Assembly (NCBI GenBank): GCA_019359075.1
Contig: JAHHIB010000005.1
Span: 62,001-126,000 of the forward strand
Reading direction: 5' to 3'
Length of the DNA: 64,000 nt
Source: Kalymmatonema hyalinum WJT4-NPBG1
GTDB lineage: Bacteria; Cyanobacteriota; Cyanobacteriia; Cyanobacteriales; Nostocaceae
The translations under genes and the position numbers were made by a program. Position 1 is the stretch's first letter. Each line of letters opens with the position of its first letter. Positions 58,288 to 64,000 of this stretch are shown here, piece by piece. Under the pieces are notes generated by a model that saw nothing but the letters and a program-made list of their open reading frames with translations, was not told the origin of the DNA and did no database searches.

Positions 58288-60114
58288 ATGGTAGTTGGTA
58301 TAGCACCACCTCAAGTCAGTACCCATGAAGGCATGGGCAACATTGTGTTTCCTGGCGGCACCGCCTTTCGCGTTTGGGCACCTAACGCCCGCCAAGTTCA
58401 AGTTGCTTTCTATAACGACCCAAACCAAGATAATAGCAGCCCTTCTCGCTTAGTCGGGTTAGCTTCAGAGAATAATGGCTATTGGTCTACTGATGTAGCT
58501 GGCATTTCACCCGACCAGCTCTACCGATATCAAATTACCAATCGCGATACAGGAGCGGTCTTTTATAAGATTGATCCCTATGCGACGCAAATTACCAACT
58601 CAGTCGGGAAAGGTATTGTCCGCGAATCGGAGTTTCCCTGGACGGATGACGATTTTCAGATGCCAGACTACAATTCTTTGGTGATTTATGAGCTTCATTT
58701 AGGAACATTCGATGACGATCCAGGCGATCGCCCTGGAGATTTAGCAAGAGCCACTGCACGACTCGACCATCTACTTGAACTTGGCATCAACTGTGTTCAC
58801 GTGATGCCACCTAACGAATTCGCCGCCGATTTTTCCTGGGGATTTAATATCGCCTTCCCGTTTGCTATTGAGGAAGCTTATGGCGGGATTATTGAATTTA
58901 AAAAGTTTGTCAATCGCGCCCATAGTTTAGGAATTGCTGTTATTACTGACAGCGTATTTAATCACTTTGGACCTAGTGATTTAGACGATGGTTTATGGCG
59001 CTTTGATGGTTGGCATCAAGGCGAACATGGAGGCATTTATTTCTACAACGACGATAGAGAACCAACTGACTGGGGACCTCGACCTGACTTTGGACGTCCG
59101 GAAGTGCGGCAATTTATCCGTGACAACCTGATGTTTATGTTAGGCGAATGTCATTGTGATGGATTGAGGATTGATAGCACCAGCAATGTCTGGGGATTCA
59201 ATAACGGTCAAGGGTGGAATAACGACGGGTTTAATTTACTACGTTGGATGAGTGATGAGAAAAACTTTTTCCATCGCTATCCCAGACAGAAAATCTTCAT
59301 TGCTGAAGATTGGCACAATGACGGCTGGATAACTCGTCCGACGCCAGAGATGGGAGCAGGTTTCGATGCTGAATGGCATTGGTTTGTCCATGAAGCGCGC
59401 CATGCTTTAGAAACTCCGAACGATCAATTTCGAGATATGGATGGAATTGCTCGGGCTCTCTACGCCCGCTTCAATAACGATGCTTTTAAGCGGGTTATCT
59501 ATACTGAATCCCACGATGAATCTGGCAATAATGATGCCCTAGCTCGCCGCATCGATCCTTCCAATCCTGAGTCCTGGTTTGCCAAGAAGCGAACGACCCT
59601 TGGAGCAGCTTTAGTTTTGACGGCACCTGGAATTCCCATGATATGGCAGGGACAAGAAATTTTCTCAATTGAGAAATTTACCGACCAAGTTCCGCTTGAC
59701 TGGTCTCGCAAAGAGACTTTTAACGGCATATTTCAGCTTTATCGCCGTCTTTGCCATCTCCGACGCAATTGGGACAACAATACTCGTGGGTTGCGAGGGC
59801 AGCACATCAACTGTCACGTCGTCGATAACCTCAATAAAGTCGTTGCCTTCCACCGTTGGAATGAGGGCGGTCCAGGGGATGATGTCATTGTGATCTTAAA
59901 TTTTAGCGATCGCACTTGGGATTCTTATCGTGTAGGGTTACCCAGTTGGGGGACTTGGTGGTGTCGTTTTTCTAGCGATTGGGCAGGCTACAGTAGCGAT
60001 TTTGGCAACGTGGGGGGACATCCGGTCAGCGCTGAATCAGCACCAAAGGACAATATGCCTCATAGTGCCGGTTTTGCGATCGGTCCCTATAGTGCTGTAA
60101 TTTATTCTCAATAA
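58288..60114 (+). CDS. GH13 alpha-amylase-superfamily enzyme with N-terminal CBM48
   Basis: The 608-residue protein has an N-terminal CBM48/E-set domain (about 25-120; GTAFRVWAPNARQVQVAFYN). The GH13 barrel (about 140-500) has VIYELHLGTF and the catalytic set D296 in GLRIDSTSN, E340 in IFIAEDWH and D410 in TESHDESGNND. A C-terminal beta domain follows. The pattern is nearest to trehalohydrolase (TreZ) and branching-enzyme-like members, acting on alpha-1,4-glucans or malto-oligosaccharides. The exact reaction is unresolved; treY/treS partners are not present. It is third in the LamG-GMC-GH13 set. Confidence 0.88.
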   Translation: MVVGIAPPQVSTHEGMGNIVFPGGTAFRVWAPNARQVQVAFYNDPNQDNSSPSRLVGLASENNGYWSTDVAGISPDQLYRYQITNRDTGAVFYKIDPYATQITNSVGKGIVRESEFPWTDDDFQMPDYNSLVIYELHLGTFDDDPGDRPGDLARATARLDHLLELGINCVHVMPPNEFAADFSWGFNIAFPFAIEEAYGGIIEFKKFVNRAHSLGIAVITDSVFNHFGPSDLDDGLWRFDGWHQGEHGGIYFYNDDREPTDWGPRPDFGRPEVRQFIRDNLMFMLGECHCDGLRIDSTSNVWGFNNGQGWNNDGFNLLRWMSDEKNFFHRYPRQKIFIAEDWHNDGWITRPTPEMGAGFDAEWHWFVHEARHALETPNDQFRDMDGIARALYARFNNDAFKRVIYTESHDESGNNDALARRIDPSNPESWFAKKRTTLGAALVLTAPGIPMIWQGQEIFSIEKFTDQVPLDWSRKETFNGIFQLYRRLCHLRRNWDNNTRGLRGQHINCHVVDNLNKVVAFHRWNEGGPGDDVIVILNFSDRTWDSYRVGLPSWGTWWCRFSSDWAGYSSDFGNVGGHPVSAESAPKDNMPHSAGFAIGPYSAVIYSQ

Positions 60115-60218
60115 GCATTGACGTGGAAAATTTGCTGGGAACAAAAATTACTCATTTGCATATGCTCTAATTTGCATTCCCATCACAAAAGCTGAAAATG
60201 CAGCATAACAAATAGCAG

Positions 60219-60274
60219 AACCGGAACGGAGCATAGCTTATCTATAGAATATCAGAGGTTATCTCCGTCCGGTT
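60219..60274. repeat. Inverted repeat before the VWA genes
   Basis: AACCGGAACGGAG pairs with CTCCGTCCGGTT as 12 pairs with one bulged A, across a 31-base loop. It lies in the 380-bp gap between GH13 and the first VWA gene, and no other gene is seen there. It may be a terminator-like or leader structure, though no T-run follows. Confidence 0.55.
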
Positions 60275-60492
60275 AGCTCAACCGTTAGACCGCCAGCCCC
60301 CTTGCGACAAGTTGTAACACGCTCTCAATGCTAAATTTCCAATGAGCATACCTAATTTCAACTACTTTTCATGTTATAAAACGGCTTTTTTCGATTTCGC
60401 TATTTAAATCAATATTACAATACTGCACCAGACCATACTGTACTACAACCTAACGGCTAGACTAGTACAACAGGTTGACAATATGGAAACGT

Positions 60493-61098
60493 ATGATGAG
60501 CGATCGCGATTACACATTAATTATTGATAAAAGCGGTAGTATGTCCACTCCTGACCAAGCGGGTGGTAGAAGTCGGTGGGAGATAGCCCAAGAATCTACA
60601 CTCGCTTTGGCAAGAAAGTGTGAGCAATTTGACCCTGATGGCATTACGCTTTATGTATTTTCTGGTAGATTTAAACGCTACGAGAATGTCACCTCAGCCA
60701 AAGTCGCACAGGTATTTATGGAAAATGACCCGGCTGGCACGACGAATTTAGCTGGTGTCCTGCAAAACGCTACCAATGATTATTTTCAACGCAAAGCTGC
60801 TGGTCAAACTAAGCCCAACGGCGAAACAATTTTAGTTATAACCGATGGCGAACCAGATGACCGCAAAGCAGTATTTGAAGTCATCATTCAAGCGTCTCGC
60901 CAGATGGAACGTGATGAAGAATTGGGAATTTCTATAATTCAAGTAGGCTCAGATCCTCAAGCAACCAAGTTTCTCAAAGCTTTAGATGACCAAATGCAAA
61001 GTATTGGTGCTAAATTTGACATCTGCGACACAATTACCTTGGATGATATGGAAGATATGAGCCTCGCTGATGTGTTGATGAACGCGATTACCGATTGA
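60493..61098 (+). CDS. VWA-domain protein with MIDAS motif (paralogue 1)
   Basis: The protein of about 201 residues is a single von Willebrand A domain. It has the MIDAS DKSGSMS near the N-terminus (YTLIIDKSGSMSTP), a threonine in GTTNLAGVL and the aspartate in VITDGEPDD; together these would bind a divalent metal. It ends with DDMEDMSLADVLMNAI. It has no signal or membrane helix. TerY-like VWA proteins of this size occur in stress-response sets. The start ATG at 60493 aligns with the paralogue; an ATG three bases later is possible. The second copy follows after 49 bases. Confidence 0.9.
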   Translation: MMSDRDYTLIIDKSGSMSTPDQAGGRSRWEIAQESTLALARKCEQFDPDGITLYVFSGRFKRYENVTSAKVAQVFMENDPAGTTNLAGVLQNATNDYFQRKAAGQTKPNGETILVITDGEPDDRKAVFEVIIQASRQMERDEELGISIIQVGSDPQATKFLKALDDQMQSIGAKFDICDTITLDDMEDMSLADVLMNAITD

Positions 61099-61147
61099 TT
61101 CGTGATTAACCGACAAATGACAGATATAAATACGGAGAATAATAAAA

Positions 61148-61753
61148 ATGCTAGAAAATCGTGATTATACTTTAATTATCGACAAAAGCGGCAGCATGGC
61201 AACTTCAGACCAAAAGGGTGGCAGAAGCAGATGGGCTGCTGCACAAGAATCTACCTTTGCCTTGGCGAGTAAATGCGAGCAATTTGACCCAGATGGTATC
61301 ACTGTTTATCTATTTTCTGGAAGGTTCAAGCGCTACGAAAATGTGACATCCAGCAAGGTGTTGCAAATTTTCCAAGAGAATGACCCATCTGGCACAACTG
61401 ACTTAGCAGGTGTATTGAAACATGCAACTGATAACTACTTTCAACGCAAGGCTAGCGGTCAAACTCAGCAAAATGGTGAAACTATTTTAGTTGTGACTGA
61501 TGGTGAACCAGACGATCGCAAAGCGGTTATGAAGGTTATTATTGAAGCTTCTCGGCGTATGGATCGCGATGAAGAACTTGCTATTTCTTTTATTCAAGTC
61601 GGTACAGACTCTCAGGCGACTCGCTTTCTCAAGGTGTTGGACGATGATCTGCAAGGAGCAGGTGCAAAGTTCGATATCTGCGACACCATTACCATAGAAG
61701 ATATGGAAGACATGAGTTTATCAGAAGTACTGCTCAATGCTATTAATGACTAA
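61148..61753 (+). CDS. VWA-domain protein with MIDAS motif (paralogue 2)
   Basis: The 201-residue protein is nearly collinear with its upstream neighbour, about three quarters identical by eye: YTLIIDKSGSMATSDQKGG, FDPDGITVYLFSGRFKRYEN, GTTDLAGVLKHATD, VVTDGEPDDRKAVM and a shared C-terminus EDMEDMSLSEVLLNAIND. All MIDAS positions are kept, so both copies should bind metal. ACGGAG stands eight to ten bases before the ATG. The pair arose by tandem duplication; a small helical protein follows after 69 bases. Confidence 0.92.
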   Translation: MLENRDYTLIIDKSGSMATSDQKGGRSRWAAAQESTFALASKCEQFDPDGITVYLFSGRFKRYENVTSSKVLQIFQENDPSGTTDLAGVLKHATDNYFQRKASGQTQQNGETILVVTDGEPDDRKAVMKVIIEASRRMDRDEELAISFIQVGTDSQATRFLKVLDDDLQGAGAKFDICDTITIEDMEDMSLSEVLLNAIND

Positions 61754-61822
61754 GCATCTTCCTAACTTTTAGCTAAATTAAGGAGCAAACTTAATGTGGA
61801 GTAGTACTGAGGATTTCATATC

Positions 61823-62215
61823 ATGGATTCCATTGATAAACTCTTAGCTGAACTCAAAGCTGAATATCAGGAACAAAAACCCCAACAACAGCAGCCTCAA
61901 ACCATTTCAGCAAAACCAATAAGTATGCAGCGAAAATCGGAATCGTTAATAGATAGCCTTTTAGCAGAAGTCAAAGCTGATTTTGAGCAAAAAGACTTAG
62001 CTGAAAAATTGCAAAGACAGCAAGAACTGGAACAAGAACGCATTAGACAAGAACAACTGAAGGCTAAAAAATTGGAGGAGTTGAAAAAGCAAGCCAATCT
62101 TTGGCTTGCTAAGTTAGATCCACTTTCTTCAGAAGGACTTTGGTTTGAGAGATTTGCTGAAGGATATCCCTCAAAATTAGAGGCGGCAATTGAATATTTA
62201 CAAACTAATGAATAA
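61823..62215 (+). CDS. Coiled-coil protein with duplicated motif, next to VWA pair
   Basis: The 130-residue protein contains a motif twice: SIDKLLAELKAEYQEQK (about residues 3-19) and LIDSLLAEVKADFEQKD (about 42-58). A Gln/Pro-rich linker joins them. A charged helix (LQRQQELEQERIRQEQL) and a conserved-looking C-terminus (ANLWLAKLDPLSSEGLWFERFAEGYPS) follow. It has no signal or membrane segment. Its position directly after the VWA pair suggests that it is their partner; the two motif copies could each contact one VWA protein. The family was not identified. Confidence 0.75.
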   Translation: MDSIDKLLAELKAEYQEQKPQQQQPQTISAKPISMQRKSESLIDSLLAEVKADFEQKDLAEKLQRQQELEQERIRQEQLKAKKLEELKKQANLWLAKLDPLSSEGLWFERFAEGYPSKLEAAIEYLQTNE

Positions 62216-62240
62216 ACGTTAAAGTGTAAGGGCTGCCGTG

Positions 62241-62298
62241 AGTCATTAGTCTTTTGTCCTTTAGAATTACTAAAGAGTCATGACAAATGACAAAAGAC
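62241..62298. terminator. Imperfect inverted repeat between convergent genes
   Basis: GTCTTTTGTC (62249-62258) pairs with GACAAAAGAC (62289-62298), and a short CTTTAG/CTAAAG hairpin lies between them. Located between the stops of convergent genes, it may serve as a bidirectional terminator. It is built from the GTCATTAGTC-type simple repeats seen elsewhere. Confidence 0.5.
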
Positions 62299-62322
62299 AG
62301 TTTTCACAAAAAAGTGTAATTG

Positions 62323-62676
62323 TCAAATATTTCGTTTTTTACTATTTATTTGAGATACGTGCTTGAGACCCCACTCGTGCATTGCATAAAGAATTGGTTG
62401 AAGACTTTCTCCTAAAGGCGTTAACGAATATTCCACTTTCGGAGGAATTTGTGGGTAGACTTTTCGATGAATAATCCCGTCTTCCTCCATTTCTCTTAGT
62501 TGTTGGGTGAGCATTTTTTGAGTAATTCCACCCAAAGATCGCTGTAATTCGCCAAAGCGTTTCACACCACCCATCAATTCTCTAATAATCAAAACCTTCC
62601 AGCGTCCACCAATCACCCTGAGCGTGGTTTCCACTTCACAAGTTAGCCTGCTATGGTTTTCCGCTTCAGCTTTCAT
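62323..62676 (-). CDS. HxlR-family transcription regulator
   Basis: The 117-residue winged helix has VIGGRWKVLIIRELMGGVKRFGEL, LGGITQKMLTQQLREMEEDG and VEYSLTPLGESLQPIL, the standard HxlR arrangement. C13 (SRLTCEVETTL) occupies the position of the redox- or electrophile-sensing cysteine in YodB/QorR-type members. It is divergent from an azoreductase at 63026, as in yodB-azoR type pairs, so it probably represses that gene until quinones or diamide-like compounds appear. Confidence 0.92.
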   Translation of the reverse strand: MKAEAENHSRLTCEVETTLRVIGGRWKVLIIRELMGGVKRFGELQRSLGGITQKMLTQQLREMEEDGIIHRKVYPQIPPKVEYSLTPLGESLQPILYAMHEWGLKHVSQINSKKRNI

Positions 62677-62764
62677 AGTTTCTTTTAGGTAAGTACCTTA
62701 CTTTTAAGTGCCTACTTTCCATGGTAACTTTACATAGTTTAAAGTTATTACGGCTCAAAAATTT

Positions 62765-62920
62765 GGCGTTGCTGAATCCATGTATGAAAAAGATGTCGTG
62801 TGATCCCAAACCCTTGTAGAGACGTACCATGGTGAGCCAGCGCTGCAGGAGGGTTTCCCTCCGTAGGCGACTGGCGTCACGTCTCTACACTTGGATTCAT
62901 ACTTCAAATCAGCAACGCCA
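62765..62920. mobile_element. Inverted-repeat element, family 3, copy b (interrupted)
   Basis: GGCGTTGCTGAATCCATGTATGAA and TTCATACTTCAAATCAGCAACGCC are the inverted ends, matching the copy at 46385-46480. It is about 60 bp longer because a second repeat (62816-62889) interrupts it after the shared AAACCCTT. It lies in the divergent hxlR-azoR promoter region, upstream of the putative operator side. Confidence 0.8.
62816..62889. repeat. Nested GTAGAGACG...CGTCTCTAC repeat with palindromic core
   Basis: Nine-base inverted ends enclose GTGAGCCAGCGCTGCAGGAG, the GGAGGGTTTCCCTCC palindrome and AGGCGACTGGCGT. The core recurs at 27923-27990, and the ends match the hairpin at 40131-40160. It sits inside the family-3 element, so it is younger than that copy. 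Confidence 0.75.
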
Positions 62921-63025
62921 AAAATTTAACTATAAATAAAGGGACTGGTTCATAGTTGCGTTTCTGCGTAACTACAAGCCTAATGAGCAACCCCCTATCA
63001 CTTGTTTACTGTTGGGAATTGATTC

Positions 63026-63649
63026 ATGGCAAATATCCTGCATATCGACTCTAGTCCTCGTGGAGAACGTTCTTTCTCCCGCAAGTTCACTCATGAGTTT
63101 GTGACAGCTTGGAAAAACGCCCATTCTGGAGATACAGTGACCTACCGGGATTTAGGTCACAATCCAGTTCCCCATGTAGACGAATCGTGGATTGCTGCTG
63201 CTTTTACACCACCAGATGCTCGCCCACCCGAACTGACTAAGGCAATTGACTTGTCAGATACTTTAGTTGATGAGTTTTTGGCAGCTGACCGCTATGTCTT
63301 TGGTGTGCCAATGTATAACTTCAACGTACCCTCTGTGTTCAAAGCTTACATTGACCAGATTGTTCGCGTTGGTCGCACCTTCGCTGTGACTGAGCAAGGC
63401 GGCTTCAAGGGGTTGGTTGACGGCAAAAAGTTGCTAGTTGTCACAGCTCGGAGCGGTAACTTTTCACCAGGAAGTCCCGCAGCACCATACGATTATCAGG
63501 AACCCTACCTGAGAGCGGTTTTTGGTTTTCTGGGAATTACAGACGTTACATTCATTAATGTGGAAGACCTGGGCGCGGGTGATGAAGCTCGTGAGCAGTC
63601 TCTTACCAAAGCACATGAAGTCATAGCTCAAGCTGCGGCTAGTTGGTAA
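63026..63649 (+). CDS. azoR: FMN-dependent NADH-azoreductase
   Basis: The enzyme reduces quinones and azo compounds by two-electron transfer. The 207-residue flavodoxin-fold protein has ILHIDSSPRGERSFSRKFTHEF (FMN phosphate-binding SSPRG-x-x-S-x-S), FGVPMYNFNVPSVFKAYID, and LLVVTARSGNFSPGSPAAPYDYQEPYL. These are the standard AzoR landmarks. The divergent HxlR-type gene is the likely repressor. Confidence 0.93.
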   Translation: MANILHIDSSPRGERSFSRKFTHEFVTAWKNAHSGDTVTYRDLGHNPVPHVDESWIAAAFTPPDARPPELTKAIDLSDTLVDEFLAADRYVFGVPMYNFNVPSVFKAYIDQIVRVGRTFAVTEQGGFKGLVDGKKLLVVTARSGNFSPGSPAAPYDYQEPYLRAVFGFLGITDVTFINVEDLGAGDEAREQSLTKAHEVIAQAAASW

Positions 63650-63689
63650 TTTCATTAAAGGGTGCAGCACTTTCGCTGTTGCACCTTAT

Positions 63690-64000
63690 TTAGCGCGGGA
63701 AATAGAAAAGTATAGTTTTTAAATATTTTTTTAAACGAACCGCAGAAGTACAAAGGAAGCACAAGAGAAGAACCGAGGAGGGACAAAGCAAGCTCACGTT
63801 TGTCACAGCTTCGATAGAGGGGCTTCCATTTATTTGTTGCAGTAGAACCTGAGTTATATATCTGTTGCTACTACTGGGTGCTATATTGCTGCCAGACCTT
63901 AAGGCAGATGATTCGTAGACTATATGAGGCACATAAACGTACCAGGTACTCTTAGCTTGTCCCTGGTTAGGCTGAAGTGGTTGGGCAAAAGTCACTTTCC
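63690..64000 (-). CDS. Unidentified C-terminal segment, possibly partial gene
   Basis: A frame enters from the window edge and runs about 100 codons. The first 65 (FAQPLQPNQGQAKSTWYVYV, IVYESSALRSGSNIAPSS) look protein-like. The final 35 are translated from a GAACCGCAGAAGTACAAAGG-type intergenic repeat and look accidental. It may be the end of a gene truncated by a repeat or a chance frame; no family was recognised. Confidence 0.25.
   Translation of the reverse strand, partial: KVTFAQPLQPNQGQAKSTWYVYVPHIVYESSALRSGSNIAPSSSNRYITQVLLQQINGSPSIEAVTNVSLLCPSSVLLLCFLCTSAVRLKKYLKTILFYFPR

Overview
The window looks like chromosome from a filamentous, probably heterocyst-forming cyanobacterium (Nostocales type). 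The palindrome GCGATCGC (HIP1) recurs throughout. Cyanobacterial genes are present: CP12, a Psb32-like TPM protein, a carotenoid-isomerase-like flavoprotein, DUF4168, DUF4346, DUF1868 and a porin of the cyanobacterial SLH/OprB class. The RNase P RNA gene carries a short-tandem-repeat expansion. Intergenic DNA is full of short tandem repeats and small inverted-repeat elements. The species cannot be named from this alone.

Layout. 1-5.6 kb: a STAND/NB-ARC-like NTPase cut by the window edge, a tnpB relic, lpxD, a solitary IS200/IS605-type tnpB element and mltA. 6.4-14 kb: a TIR-like or deoxyribosyltransferase-fold protein of unknown role, a 1320-residue hybrid histidine kinase, a LuxR-type regulator and a spondin-domain protein. 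14-31 kb: mostly housekeeping and conserved cyanobacterial genes (DUF4168, holA, DUF1868, DUF2243, NADAR, two tandem paralogues, psb32-like, DUF4346, a FemAB/GNAT-like protein, a RibD reductase domain, a Cache histidine kinase, a Gfo/Idh oxidoreductase, rnc, rnpB, corA). 31-35 kb: a NarL-type sensor kinase and response regulator flanking a glycosyltransferase-GAF fusion. 35-40 kb: groEL under a perfect CIRCE operator, a WecA-like transferase, fabG and thioredoxin.

40-44.4 kb is a scarred region. A 5'-truncated porin and a 5'-truncated PLP decarboxylase with EF-hands meet head to head. Next come an inverted-repeat element, a globin fragment damaged at both ends, two crcB genes and a second copy of the element. 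44.6-49.5 kb: holB-tmk, small ORFs, a secreted protein, a GNAT, a 33-residue membrane miniprotein with a strong ribosome binding site, and CP12. 49.6-55 kb: a degenerate metallo-beta-lactamase-fold protein with a carotenoid-isomerase-like protein, a secreted small protein, a phosphodiester glycosidase and a site-2 protease with CBS domains.

55.6-62.2 kb is the most system-like stretch. Six genes lie on one strand: LamG lectin-like, GMC flavin oxidoreductase, GH13 glycosidase, two paralogous VWA/MIDAS proteins and a small coiled-coil protein with a duplicated motif. They may form one or two operons of unknown role. The window ends with an HxlR regulator divergent from an azoreductase, separated by a nested inverted-repeat element.

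The main non-genic result is three families of small inverted-repeat (MITE-like) elements, each seen more than once, with one copy interrupted by a further repeat. There are also places where intergenic-type simple repeats are translated in frame inside proteins. No tRNA, CRISPR array or rRNA operon was recognised.
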